64,000 nucleotides of DNA from positions 1-64,000 of the forward strand of contig NXFV01001986.1 of assembly GCA_002803225.1 (NCBI GenBank). Reading direction: 5' to 3'. A program made the translations under genes and the position numbers. Numbering within the stretch: position 1 is the first letter of the stretch; each line of letters begins with the position of its first letter. The DNA comes from Gamarada debralockiae (Eukaryota; Ascomycota; Leotiomycetes; Helotiales; Hyphodiscaceae). Positions 21,140 through 33,596 of this stretch are shown here, piece by piece. The notes beneath the pieces are model-generated. The model searched no databases. It saw only the letters and a list, made by a program, of their open reading frames with translations, and was not told the DNA's origin.

Positions 21140-22946
21140 ATGGCTGACACATTTTGCGCATTATGTGGTGTCCCATTTGATATCACGTCAGGCCTGTATG
21201 AGGACACGTTTGACGATCGGTACGCGTTCGAGTGGATGAAATCATATCGTGTTGGTATTTCTCTGGCCCCTTTTTAACTCGACTTCAGTTTCGTTGACCG
21301 TAGTATAGTAAAACCCATTTTTGATTCTTCAGAGTGGTATGTATCGAGTCCGACTACTGGATTGACGTCCGAAGGGACAGGATACGCGCCTCCGCCAAGT
21401 GCAGTAAACGGCGACAACGAAGATTACGAGACGGGTGAGAATCATGAGGATAATTTTGTTTCTTTCAGTCCTAGGTGAGTTAAATCGCGCTTGACTCAGT
21501 GACCCAATATTGATACTGATTTCAAACAGAGACACAGATCTAGACATCGCATACCCCATGCATTCGATCTGCTATGACATTCTTCAGGAAAACTTCGTCG
21601 AAATCTCTAACGGACCTGCCTTGAATTCCAGCAGTCTGGGCAACTTTTTGTCTTCCCAAAATCTCGCGGGTATGGGTCGAGGTCTCACTCCTACCTGGAG
21701 CAATATCGGATTCGGTTACGCCGAGCAATTTTGGAGAGACGCATGGCGCTGGATGGAAGATCCTGAATTCTCGGACAATGAGTACAGCAGTCGGCCTCCC
21801 GAGTGGGATTTCCTCATCTGCGACCCCAAGAATTATGAGGCATTCGAAGAAACTCTTGGCAACCCGCCTCTACTCTCTGTCTCAGCAAATCAGGCAGCAA
21901 AGAAATTAGAAATAGCTCCGTCCAATGGCGATATCTTCGCCCAGCTTCCCTTTGAAGTGATGGAGGCTATCTTAGAGCTACTCCCTACAGCCTCGGTGAA
22001 GGCCATCCGATTCTCCTCACGCGCAGTTGCATCTCACGCTCCCTCGAACTCATTCTGGAAATCTAGATTTGAATATCCACATGAGGTGAGCCACATTCCG
22101 CGAAGCTCCTTGGCCAATCCGCCAGAGGGAGGTCAAATTGATTGGAAAGCGCTACGTGAAGTTATTCTTCAACCGGCGGAGGAGGAAAGTCTCGTGTACA
22201 TGGACAAGGCGAATCAGTCACGGCGTAACCGGAAGCGAATTTCCAACACCGCTAGGGAGTTAAGCATCGCGATGCTTTCCAAGATGAGCCAGGAAGCTGG
22301 CCGCGCTACCATTTGGAAGTATGACGAATATGACGTCTTTGCCAACTATTTATATCGGCGCAATACGCTCTCTTGCGGAGTGCCTCTCACCACAGCCCGC
22401 GACAGATTGGAAATTGCCGGACGCTTCAAATTGGAGCAGATTGTCGAGATTGTTGTTTGCACTGAAGAGACCAGGGATGGAAAGGAGTATGCTGTCATTG
22501 ACGGAATCGAATTTCGTGATGAGGACCGAGTGCTTGGGTATTTGGGAAGACGGCATGGCGATTCAACGTCTGGCAATCGAAATTATTACTACATCGAAGA
22601 TGGAGACACCTTGTCTGGATTTGTGGCTTCTCTGTCACAAGAAGGGTTCATCGCTTTGGAGGTGATAAAGACCCGCCAGAATAACACCAACGAAGCCGGA
22701 GTGATGCAATCACTGCACCAGCAATGTCATGAACAGTTCGGGAAACTTTTCATGCCTCCTAGCGCAATCCTCCACGGCTTTGAGGCTACATTTCTTGGAG
22801 TAAGTATTCTGACATTATTCACCTGCTTTCTTTGCAATGAAGCTAATGATGCGTCTTAGGATTTCATGACTTCCTTGACAATGATTGAGGTGCTGCCCGA
22901 GTCCAATGACTCTGCGGAGCTCATTCCAGTGTCTGAGTCTCACTAA
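21140..22946 (+). CDS. F-box protein
   Basis: Four exons (21140-21248, 21333-21474, 21530-22799, 22860-22946; introns 84, 55 and 60 nt) give 535 residues. The N-terminus has a CALCG motif that could bind zinc together with later Cys/His. The F-box lies at about 218-252 (IFAQLPFEVMEAILELLP, then RFSSRAVASH), as in adaptors that link substrates to SCF ubiquitin ligases through Skp1. The rest is an alpha/beta-looking C-terminal region of unknown fold, probably substrate-binding. It matches the large fungal family of F-box proteins that start with a Cys-rich patch and carry an acidic stretch before the box. Splice donors GTGTTG, GTGAGT and GTAAGT are used, and the joined frame is clean. Target unknown. 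Confidence 0.88.
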
Positions 22947-23849
22947 GAGTGATCATCTCAGCACCAGGAGCGTGGAAACTTATTCGCCTCAGTTGGTCAA
23001 AAACAAACTTTGAGCAAAGGCTCATTTTAGAACTACGTCGTACATCCACTCTTGGGGTCGATCTGGGACAGCAAGTGTTACTTGACTTGTAATACTAGTT
23101 CATTCTCTCTTTCAATGTACAAACACCACACGTCCCCACGTCCAAACCCCTCGAACCCCATTTCTCCAACCATGTAGCGCAAAATTTGTGTCAACGTGTA
23201 GTATGGTATATGTCAACATCGAGCAAGATATCTTCGCAACCCGCGGGCGTTGTTGTAGTGTTCAAACAGAAGTAGATCGAGATGGTCCCCACCCCACCCC
23301 AGACACGCTTTCCCAAAAATCAGCAATATTCCAAACGCAGAAAAAGGTACGAGACATACCATAATACGACCCAGCATTTGGAATCCACAGACTAAACGAA
23401 TCTAATGCCGCATCAACGTAGAAAGTACGGTAAGCCGCAAGAAATTGGAGTGAGCGGCGCTCTCGTTTCTATGCAGTGTACTCTGCCAGTAGTAGGTCAC
23501 TTTCTCCTTCAGTGAAGAACTTAATAGAGTCAGAAAACGAATGCGGAAGGTCGTTCCCCTTCCCCTCCGAGATCATCCCTGAATCTACTTACCTCATATC
23601 AGCATCTCCTCACCTTTGTGTGTTACACCCGGCGAGCTCGCCTTCTGAATGCGAGGGATATGTAAATTAAGCTCATCACCCTCTTGTGGCTCCTGGAGAC
23701 TGTAGATTTCCTGAAAAAAATTTTATCGGGACGTGGGGTTACTGAACATCGGCTCAACCATACCTTGTCCAATGATCAATTTTATAGGTATTTCCGTCCA
23801 CCACAAACGAATGGGATGACTGCAAAGGCCACATTCAAATTTCTAGAGG
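22947..23849. other. intergenic, no gene recognised
   Basis: Short ORFs only. Nothing structured was seen before the inverted-repeat element at 23850. Confidence 0.4.
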
Positions 23850-24129
23850 CGTCCTGTCAGGGTGCCCGGGAAACCGCCGATTTGAGGGCACAGCGACACC
23901 CGCAATTGAGCAACAACAAAACTTCTACAAAGCTTGTTTAAACTTACTAAAACTTTGTTCAATAATTGAAAAGAAGCCAAGCTACCATATTCCTGAGTTA
24001 TAGCTGTTTTAATTGTAGTTTTGCTGCTGTTTTGTGAGCTCAAAAAAAAAATAGAGCTTTTGGGGCGGCCTTATTTGGTAGTGGCCTTGTGCCTTAAATC
24101 GGCAACTTCCCACCCACCCTGACAGGGCG
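23850..24129. repeat. MITE-like element, about 45-bp imperfect TIRs
   Basis: The left end starts cgtcctgtcagggtg and the right end, reverse-complemented, starts cgccctgtcagggtg. The match continues imperfectly through gggaa...gccgattt(g/a)agg(g)cac for about 45 bases. The interior of about 190 bases is AT-rich and non-coding. TCTA flanks both sides. Most TIR mismatches are transitions. Probably a non-autonomous DNA transposon; no matching autonomous copy lies in the window. Confidence 0.75.
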
Positions 24130-24234
24130 TCTACCCTGTGCCGCCAAGAAGCTGTCATAAAGGGAAACCCCTTCTTGGCTCTTTCCTCGTCAAGCCATGT
24201 GGCAGAGTGCTTTTCATATTTTTTAAGCCTGTAT

Positions 24235-24525
24235 AAATACTTAAAAGACCTTTTACTCCTTTTCATGTGCTTTTATAAAACCTTAAGAGACTCTTACAAT
24301 AGTTTTTAATTAAATAATCGTCTTTTTATTCTAGTACATAAATATTAATTATTATTATAGAACCTTTTTTACTCTACTTTTATAATTTATAATAATTAAA
24401 AATAACTTCGTAGTGCCTTTATAATTATAAGGATTAGCCTCTTATCTAGTATTATAATAATATAAATATACCCCTTTCATTAATATAATTTTATTATTTA
24501 TTTTATCTTTTGGATCACGTGGTCA
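24235..24525. other. strongly AT-rich block
   Basis: About 290 bases are dominated by A/T (taattattataat, tttataattataagg), with no ORF. It sits just outside the MITE-like element and resembles short RIP-affected repeat DNA. Confidence 0.7.
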
Positions 24526-25256
24526 TGGCCGTCTCAGCAACTTCCCAATCAGTGAAATCGACACCAGAGACGGTGTATCCCAATTCACTATGTCTGAATG
24601 AACATGTCGTATGAAACTCGATGAACCACATGTCTACCAATTGGCTGGGAAAGGATTGGTGAATCCTGGCCTAGCAGCAACCGCCGCAGCAACCCTCGTA
24701 ACGCGATTTAGAACCACCGGCTTATTTTCTGGCTGACCGGTTCCAGGGTTCGCTGGATCTGCGTGGGTATTTTGTAAACTACGACGGCGGCATCCATGAA
24801 GTCCCGCCTCTTCTCATTGCATAGTTGAAACGCGATTTGATGAATGTTCGCCAGCGGTCTCCCAGAGACTATTCCTATAGAGGGACTATACTTAAGTGTA
24901 ATATTATGAAATAAGACTATGAACTCAAGTGTAATTAGATTACTAAGATAGTGTTATATTAGTAGTCTCGTGGCTCGCAGTCAACTCCGTGCCCGACAGT
25001 GCGACTTACGAATCACTCAAACTGATGGCGATTGGCGCCATTGAACCCGGGAATGCTCTTTCGAAGGGTTTGAGTTACTGAAAATTAAATGAACAGTCGA
25101 CAAGGAGAAATTGGGGCTTAAATTCAGAAATCAAAACCACCATTCCTAAAATGGCAATTTGCCAGCCTAGCACGTGACTCAGCCTTGCTACTTTATTTTC
25201 TCTGAAGTTCCCTCGAAACCTCAATTGCTCAAACACATTCAACCACCCACAACACC
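24526..25256. other. upstream region of prp1, no other gene
   Basis: An imperfect direct repeat (gactat(a/g)a, then ctcaagtgtaat-like) lies at 24886-24945. The last 60 bases before ATG 25257 are C/A-rich (caacccacccacaacacc), a common fungal leader type. No gene is seen. Confidence 0.4.
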
Positions 25257-28200
25257 ATGTCTGGCCGACGCGATTTTCTTAACCAGCAGGCCCCGGAGAA
25301 CTACGTCGCCGGCCTAGGTCGAGGTGCGACGGGATTTACGACACGGTCAGACCTTGGTCCTGCACGAGAAGGGCCTAGTGAAGACCAAATCAAAGAGGTT
25401 CTCGCAAAACGCGCTGCACAGTTAAACGTTGCCGCGCCTACAGCATACGGTGTACCAGAAAAGAAAGAGGACGATCACGACGACGATGACGAGCGATTCC
25501 AAGATCCCGAAAATGAAGTCGGATTGTTCGCTGGGGGAGCCTACGATAAAGACGACGATGAGGCAGATCGAATATACCAGGAGGTAGACGAGAAGATGGA
25601 CAGGCGGCGTAAGATAAGAAGGTTGGCCTCCCCATTCCCTAAATCCCCTATATACAACCTCACTGCAGTTGGTTTATCAAATATGCGAATAGATGAGCAG
25701 ATTACCGACCTTTCTACGTACAGGGAAGCACGCGAAAAAGCCGAGCGAGAAGAGTACGAACGAAACAATCCGAAGATCCAACAACAGTTTGCAGATTTGA
25801 AACGAGCATTGGGTACGGTTAGCGATGAGGATTGGGCGAATCTACCAGAGGTGGGAGATCTAACGGGCAAGAACAGGAGAAACAGGCAGGCTTTGCGCCA
25901 AAGATTCTACGCAGTTCCTGATAGTGTTATTGCTGGAGCGCGGGATTCGACTGAACTGGGAACAACTGTTATGGATGATGGGGCAGCAAGTTCCGGGGGA
26001 GATGGCTTGGACGGAACAATGACCAACTTCGCAGACATCGGTGCAGCAAGAGACAAAGTCCTCCAAGTCAGGCTCGATCAAGCTTCGACTGGCGCCGATT
26101 CTGTTGCTGGTAGTGCAACGAGTATCGATCCCAAGGGCTATCTCACTAGTCTAGACAAATCCGCAAAGCAGGAAGGAGAGGCTCAAGTCGGCGATATCAA
26201 GCGAGTTCGAGTCTTATTGGAATCGGTTATCAAGACGAATCCAAAGCATGCCCCTGGATGGATCGCAGCTGCTCGACTCGAGGAATTGGCTGGCAAGATT
26301 GTTGCAGCTAGAAATGTCATAGCACGAGGTTGCGAACACTGTCCGAAGAGTGAGGACGCCTGGCTAGAGAACATTCGACTTAACGACAATCACAACGCGA
26401 AAATCATTGCTGCAGAGGCTATCAAAACCAATAATAACTCCGTTCGTCTGTGGGTCGAAGCTATGAAGTTGGAGACAGATCCCAGAGCGAAGAAGAGAGT
26501 CTTAAGGAAGGCGCTGGATCACATCCCGCAGTCAGTCATGCTATGGAAGGAGGCTGTCAACCTCGAGGAAGATCCCAACGATGCGAAAATCATGCTTGCC
26601 AAGGCCACTGATATCATTCCCCTCTCAGTCGAGCTATGGCTGGCTCTTGCGCGTTTAGAAAGCGCGGAAAATGCCCAAAAGGTTCTCAACAAAGCCCGCA
26701 AGGCCGTTCCGACATCGCATGAAATCTGGATTGCAGCTGCGCGACTCCAGGAGCAGATGGGCAACGCTAATAAGGTCAATGTGATGAAACGTGCTGTTCA
26801 AGCTCTTGCAAAGGAGTCTGCAATGTTGAAGCGAGAAGAATGGATCACAGAGGCGGAGAAGTGCGAGGATGAGGGAGCTGTTTTGACCTGTGGTAACATC
26901 ATCCGTGAAACTTTGGGATGGGGCTTGGATGAAGATGATGACCGAAAGGACATCTGGATGGAGGATGCAAAAGCAAGCATTGGACGAGGAAAATACGAAA
27001 CAGCCCGTGCAATCTATGCCTACGCTCTTCGAGTCTTTGTCAACAGCAGAAAGCTTTGGCTTGCAGCAGCGGATCTCGAAAAGAGTCACGGCACCAAAGA
27101 CGCTTTGTGGCAACTCTTAGAGAAGGCAGTCGAAGCCTGCCCACAAAGCGAGGTCTTGTGGATGATGTTAGCGAAGGAGAAGTGGCAAGCGGGCGAAATT
27201 GACAACGCGAGAAGAGTCCTAGGCAGGGCATTCAACCAAAACCCCAATAACGAGGATATCTGGCTTGCAGCCGTAAAGCTAGAAGCAGAGAACGATCAGC
27301 CAGAGCAAGCCAGAGAGCTACTGAAGACTGCTCGTCAAGAAGCTCCCACAGATCGAGTCTGGATGAAGAGTGTTGCATTCGAACGCCAACTGGGCAATGT
27401 CGACGGCGCTCTTGACCTTGTCAACCAAGCTCTGCAAATTTTCCCTGGTGCGGCCAAGTTGTGGATGATGAAGGGTCAGATCTATGAAGGCGAAGGCAAA
27501 CTACCACAAGCTCGCGAGGCATACAGTACTGGCACCAAAGCTTGTCCAAAATCTGTACCACTTTGGCTCTTGTTCTCACGCCTCGAAGAACGAGTTGGAA
27601 TGATCGTAAAGGCACGTAGTGTTCTCGATCGCGCAAGATTGGCCGTCCCCAAATCACCTGAGCTATGGACCGAATCTGTACGAGTCGAACGCCGGGCGAA
27701 CAATATCAGCCAAGCTAAGGTCTTAATGGCTAAGGCTCTTCAGGAGGTACCTAACAGCGGTCTCTTATTCGCTGAAAATATCTGGCACCTTGAGCCTCGG
27801 ACACAACGGAAGCCGCGAACGATTGAGGCCATCAAGAAAATCAACGAGGACCCTCATTTGTTCGTAATAGCTGGGCGATTATTCTGGAGCGAACGCAAAC
27901 TCGATAAGGCTCAGAACTGGTTCGAGAAAGCAATCCTACTTGACAGCGACTTAGGTGATACTTGGGCTTGGTACTATAAGTTCTTACTACAGCATGGCAC
28001 GGATGTAAGTCTCCCTCCCATCATTTCAAGTGTTCACATCCCGTCAACGAATGGATCTCCATTCATTGGGCCTAATCTAACGATTGAACCCTAATCTCCT
28101 ATCACAACTCAGCTACACCAATCAATAATCATTTAATAAAAGCTAACGATTTACTCTCACAGGAAAAACGAGCCGACGTCCTCGAGAAATGCATTCTGAA

Positions 28201-28306
28201 CGAGCCCAGACATGGAGAGGTATGGCAGAGCGTCGCGAAGGACCCGAAGAATGCGAAGCTGGGTATTGGGGAGATCTTGAAGATCGTAGTTGGGAAATTA
28301 GAGTGA
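25257..28306 (+). CDS. prp1: pre-mRNA splicing factor PRP1 (yeast Prp6 orthologue)
   Basis: Two exons (25257-28004, 28163-28306) joined over a 158-nt intron encode 963 residues. The N-terminus (FLNQQAPENYVAGLGRGATG, then DLGPARE) is the PRP1 N-terminal domain that contacts the U5 snRNP. From about residue 280 the protein is a chain of HAT/TPR-like helical repeats, each with W/A/L patterns such as LWVEAMKLE, LWKEAVNLEE and IWIAAARLQ. Prp6/PRP1 bridges U5 and U4/U6 in the tri-snRNP and is essential for spliceosome assembly in the nucleus. The intron falls near the C-terminus (HGTD joined to EKRADVLEK), which ends KIVVGKLE. Length and layout match the family. It is the best housekeeping anchor in the window. 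Confidence 0.97.
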
Positions 28307-30487
28307 ACGATCGCCGGTTCGAACTTCTCGGGGCAGGGAGGGGAAGGTGAGAGAAGCACTGGTGTGTAAGATAAAGATTGGTTGAACTGGGATGGATCAT
28401 TGATTTACTGGCCATGGAAGCCGGTATAGAGAGGCACTGAAAAATTCGCTGATTACAAATCAGGTTCCGTCCTGAATTTCTTCCATCAATGTGACCATCT
28501 ATTTTTGCGAAAACATCTTCGACGGATGGGTCCCAGTAGCCAAGTGGTTATAAACGAAGATTTCCTGTCAGGCCTCTCTCGCCAGAGCGGGAAAATGCGG
28601 AGACTTGCGGGTTTTCTCTGTTTCTCAGAATTCTCTATTTAGAACACCTCTTGACATTCAACGATGCTCTCACCACTCTTCTTCCAAGCTCGAAGCGACC
28701 AGCGTGTAGGCAGGGTTATGCCTGTGATCAATGTCCCTGACAGCGATAGTGAAAATGACAGCAACAAAGAGAGCGACGACGGCAGAAATAGCGACAACAG
28801 AAATTGTTAGGGAGGGAAGAAGTTGAGCTGTTCAAACATCTCCTCGTCGTTGGCCTTTTCTTGAGGGTCGCTGTTAGTACTAGAAAAGATTAACGGCCAG
28901 CTTGCACATGCTCCGTGGAGCCAAAATCTGCCATTGGGAGGATCACCGAGAATTATTACGGCGATCGGGAAGTCTCGAGGTTGAATGTTACCCTTGCCCT
29001 GATTTTGAGGGACCGGATCTATTTCTCGTCGTTTCCCGGGTTGGTGGGGTCCAGCGAGCGCTCATTCCTGCGAAATGTTCAAGGACTTTGAAACTGCGGG
29101 AGAGGACGGAATCAGAGTTTTTCTCTGCAGCCCTTGGGTATAGTTGTCAAGAAGTCCACCCACCTCGAATAATTCCTCGATGCCATTCTCAATCATACCC
29201 CGTAGTCCAAATCTAGATCCAAACGCACATTGCAGACGGAGCACAAATAAAAGGCAAGACCATGAACTCTGGATCTTGGAATTGTCACGATCTACGGCTC
29301 TAATCTACTTCCTGCGAGGTTGCGAGGGCATCATTTTGATCATCAAAGGTGTCAGTTAAACTACCCTCGGAAGAGTGAAAGCGTAGCTGCTTCCTTTGGA
29401 GGGCATATTCGAAGAAGGATATGCCTCTTTTCTGTCGTCGGTTGAGTTTTCGATGTTATCCGCCATTTATTTATTATTTCATCATCAACTAACTCGAGGA
29501 ATGGGCCAGGAATGGGTGAGAGGGGTAAGAGTAGCTACTCTCCTCCTTCTCGGTATGTTGACTTCGTACGGGAGCTCGAACATTGATACTCCGTACAGTC
29601 ATCGTGCTATGTAAAAGAACAACAATTATGTAATGTAATTACGATTCATGATCGCATATATACTTAGTTTAGTCGAGTGATCGGAGCAGAATCTGAGATA
29701 ATTTTAGTATTATCAGTCAATTTTTTCTCTCTTGCGCTTCGCATTCGGTTAGTAAGCCTGCCGCTCTTCATTAGGCGCTAATCACCCTCGGCTCACCCAG
29801 CTCACCTGAGCACCCTGAGAATCCCATTATGTGATTCTGTCTTCCGGTTTCTTAGCTAATCACTCTTATTTTGGCCGAGTGTTCTTTTATATTAAATTCG
29901 TCAAGTTTTGACGAGATGCGAGGAACCCAAATAAGCGCCTAGGAATTCCAAAGAAAATACGTTCTAAATATACCAAGTAATTTGACTATAGAATAAGAGA
30001 GTTTACTATAAATTTCTTGCCACATCTATTCCAGGATGCTTTCCAAGCAGGTGGGTCTTAACTACCGTCCTCTTTCGAATTTTATCAAGCATGTTGACGT
30101 GGGGAGACTGCAATTTACAATTCTGGGCCGAGAAAAGGTCGGCGGCTTTATATGAAGGGAAGTTGCACCATCGTCGGCTAAATTTTGCGCTGCAAATTCT
30201 TCCCTCCGGGCGCTTAAGTAGCAAAGGATTCCATACACTCAACTCCTCAAGAAATATGTCGCTGCACCCTGTTCTACGTTGCGCTGATTTCTTCTTCTCG
30301 ATTTCTCCCTCTTTCTCTTCCCCTTTCTCCCTTAAGGTAAGATAATTGAATTGATGAGTATATCTGCTGCATCTTTTGGAAATAACGGTTCAAGGTGCTC
30401 ATTTCACAAACTGCGAGGCCGAGATCGTCCGACCGTGATCAACGCATGGTGCTCGTGGATCTGTAGAGGTATGAAATATGGGATAGT
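28307..30487. other. long intergenic stretch, no gene recognised
   Basis: Short ORFs on both strands lack motifs. Near 28528 a tRNA A-box look-alike (tagccaagtgg) has no B box or stem. Around 30090-30345 a frame of 84 codons is open, but I do not recognise it. A large non-coding gap next to a HET gene is common in fungi. Confidence 0.4.
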
Positions 30488-30605
30488 TTATTCATGAGAC
30501 GAGGTCAAGCCGCCACGTAGGTACATTCCATTGGCATCAATGACAGCCTGGCAGCGCTTTTTCATTGTCATCCTTATCTCATACCTGATCTCGTCATCTC
30601 TCGAG
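30488..30605 (-). pseudogene. possible C-terminal scrap of a Tc1-like transposase
   Basis: On the minus strand about 38 codons read IRYEIRMTMKKRCQAVIDAN, then GMYLRGG and a stop. This resembles the final helix and tail of Tc1-like transposases, which often end in an 'M..RC.AVI...GG' pattern. Nothing upstream completes the protein and no TIR was found, so this is at best a fragment. Confidence 0.35.
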
Positions 30606-30877
30606 AAGTAGGGTGCGTAGGCGTTTTAGGTGTAGGAATATGATATATTGACTGCATGCTTATTTCATGTTGAATTTTTGATATTTCTCACTAGAAAAGT
30701 AAGGAAAAAGCAGCATGTAAACACTTGGGAATCATTGGCGGAACACCCTTGTCAGCCAAACCACGCTAACCCTCAGTGAACATTTATTCCACCCTGTACA
30801 ACAGTACAACGTTTCAACCTTGCCGTGTGGTATCATTAGGCGCTTCAGTTCAGCCTTACGGACCCCACCGCCGAACA

Positions 30878-30884
30878 TATAAAT
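30878..30884 (+). promoter_or_regulatory. TATA-like element upstream of the HET gene
   Basis: A tataaat motif lies 80 bases before ATG 30964, followed by a pyrimidine-rich leader (cctctcttctttcc, catctttcctc). The position fits a core promoter, but this is inference from sequence only. Confidence 0.4.
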
Positions 30885-30963
30885 TCCTCTCTTCTTTCCA
30901 AGTCATCTTTCCTCAATAGTATTCATCTTTTCAACATACTTTTGCTATAAAGCTAAATAAACC

Positions 30964-33142
30964 ATGGGAGTTGAAATATTCGAAGACTATCCCTATACGC
31001 CTCTCGACACCTCGACTCCCTCAATACGCCTTTTCCGTCTCCAACGCGATGGATACGGCTCTATTACTGGCTGGCTCGAGGCCTTCTCTCTTGACGATCC
31101 CAAATGTCCAACCTTCACTACTATTTCTTATGTATGGGGACAGAAAAGATATTGTCACAACATTCTCGTCAATGGACATCTGTTTTCCGTTTTAAGCAGT
31201 CTCTATCCTATCTTAGAAACCATTTGCAGTGACGAAAAGCTGAGGCACGGTTGGTGGTGGATTGACTCAATCTGCATTAACCCAAAGACGGAGCCAATTG
31301 CGGAAGTGGAGCGCAACAAGCAGGTTGCAATGATGAGGAAGATTTACGAGAAATCTGACAGAACTATTGGCTGGCTCGGTCAGGGACATGATGAGGGTGA
31401 GGAAGGCATGCGGTTTCTGCATGTGTTGTTGAGGCACAAGGAGAGATTGGATTTGCTGTTTAAGAAGAGATTGGTTGAAGGGAAGAGGCTGAAAGAAGAG
31501 GAGCTGGAAGACGAATTGAGCGACAGGAAAAAGTGGGCTGCGCTAGAGACGCTGATGCTAAGGCCTTGGTGGACAAGAGTTTGGACGCTTCAGGAGTATA
31601 TCGTCCCACGGAAATTCGTGTTCTATTGTGGAAGAGAGAACATGGATAGAGACGAACTTAACCAAGCGATGACTGCGATATCCCACTGCAGAAAGATCGA
31701 CGAGACCTTGATCGCCAAAAAGGCGTTCGAAGCACCTTGGATACGGCGCCGTGTGTTGAATTTGTATCAAGAGGGCGTTCCAATGCAACTCACTGGATTA
31801 ATGGCATACATTTCAGACTACAAAGCCTCCGACCCCAGAGATAGGATCTACTCTATCCTCGGCTTGGCTGCGGATAGAACCCTGGCAGATCCTCCAAGGT
31901 ACCAAGACAATCTTGTGAAGGTATACTCAAACTTGGCGAAGTCTTTTATCAAACACCATAAAAGTCTGGATATCATATGTCTAGTCGATCGCTTCCACGG
32001 ATACGTAGGAGATTCCCCCATCTTACCTGCACTTCCATCATGGGTACCAGATGTAGGTATATTCCTCTGAGCACGAATTCTTTATTTCAGATGTCTCGCG
32101 AGTTGTTTCTGCTCTCTAGACATGTCTTTAGAGCAAAAGTTTAACGAAACATTGTTTTAACTTTCGAATTTCTCCCTTATTAGGCAATGCTAACTGGGAA
32201 ATATTCTAGTGGAGAACTCATGTAAAGCCTTGGGTCGTTCCCGTAATAGCTTCTCAAAGCGGGGGACAACACATTGGGAATCTTCGCCCAGTGAGTCTAT
32301 TAGGCAGCGATCACGATGTTTTTGTTGCCGGGAGGAGCGAAAGTTCCCTACAAGTCAGCTTCTCTGCTGATCTTCAAACCCTGACATGTCAAGGGGTTTT
32401 AATAGATCTTGTTGATGGCATCGGCGGTCTGAAGGTAGTTCACAGGGACGAGCATGGCAAAGATGATGGGCCGGCCGAGGTGCACGAGTGCATTAATGCA
32501 ACAGCTATTCGCAATATACCCAAAGCTTTTGCAGCCAGTTCTAACTCCCCGGTTCAAACTGAGTTGGACCCTGACATCGCCTCGATCTACATGGATCACA
32601 TCTTCCGCTGCCTGTTGCTTAACCGCCAAGACCGATACCTGAACTACGAACTACCACCGGGGAATTCGTATCAAGGCCTCCAAACCTTTTGCCTCGCCGC
32701 AATGGAAACACCTTCGGAGGTTCATCCACAGTTTCTCGACTGGTTCGAACGTAATCGGTCGCTTCATATCCGGTCCCACTCGCTCGAGCAGATATGCAAG
32801 ACAGCGAAACATCTAGAGAGCTTGACTAAGCTAGACCTGATGGACATCATGACCAACGAGAGAGGATTCCTCTCGAGATTCAGAGACACCACCGAATGGA
32901 TGATGCGAAGGCTCCTGACTACGAATGAGGGACATATTGGTATGGTGCCGTGCCGAGCACAAAAAGGCGACCAGATCTGGATCCTGCTTGGATGTAGCAT
33001 TCCGTTGATTCTGAGAAAGTGGGAAAATAAACAAGGGTTTCAAGTGATTGGAGAGTGCTACCTTCACGGATATATGAACGGTGAAGCTCACGAAGAAATC
33101 AGGAGTGAGAAATTGAAGGTGGAGGAGGTCCATCTTTCGTGA
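30964..33142 (+). CDS. HET-domain (heterokaryon incompatibility) protein
   Basis: Two exons (30964-32052, 32210-33142) over a 157-nt intron with a gctaac branch site give 673 residues. The HET domain spans roughly 24-215. Its motifs are ISYVWG at 54-59, WIDSICIN at 99-106 and RPWWTRVWTLQE at 200-211. The usual INQ after the second motif is INP. The joint PSWVPD-WRTH is the typical point where HET proteins leave the conserved part. The C-terminal half (about 360-673) is the variable part with no other domain recognised. HET proteins trigger cell death on fusion of unlike strains, or act in other innate-type responses. The ATG has a good context (aaaccatgg). No partner gene such as a NACHT or SesB-like effector lies next to it. 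Confidence 0.93.
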
Positions 33143-33380
33143 TCAAGTTTTTGGTCTAGATCAAACTTGCCATTTCAACATTTTCACATCGACATGAGAG
33201 AGTCTCTTTTTCTTTGATTAGGTAGCCTTAGAGCATGTATACAGTTTTTGTTTCAGGAGTTGAGCAATCATTAGCAAATATCTTCTGCATCTTATAAGAA
33301 GTTCTTTTAGGGACATGACAAAGCCATCACAGCCTCCTTCAGTAGCCGCCAATGGCTAATCTTATCCATTGCACTCCACT

Positions 33381-33596
33381 AGGATTACACCTCGCGAAGA
33401 ACTAAGGAACATCTAAACTCTCACGCTTTTAATCGTTAATAATCCTTCGAGCCTTTACAAAAATTGAAATAATTGATATACTTATGGTCTCGAAGGTTAT
33501 TTATAATATTATAAAAGTATCTAAATTTAATACTATTGCGTGGTAACCTGTTTAAGCTCTAAGTTGAGAGAAAATACATACGCGAGGTGTAATCCT
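33381..33596. repeat. MITE-like element, perfect 16-bp TIRs
   Basis: The 16 bases aggattacacctcgcg at 33381-33396 are repeated exactly, inverted, at 33581-33596. The 184-base interior is AT-rich with no ORF. Perfect ends suggest a fairly recent, non-autonomous element. No clear target duplication could be read. Confidence 0.75.

Noticed and set aside
28528..28610. tRNA A-box look-alike (tagccaagtgg)
   Set aside because: No B-box match, no acceptor or anticodon stem could be paired.
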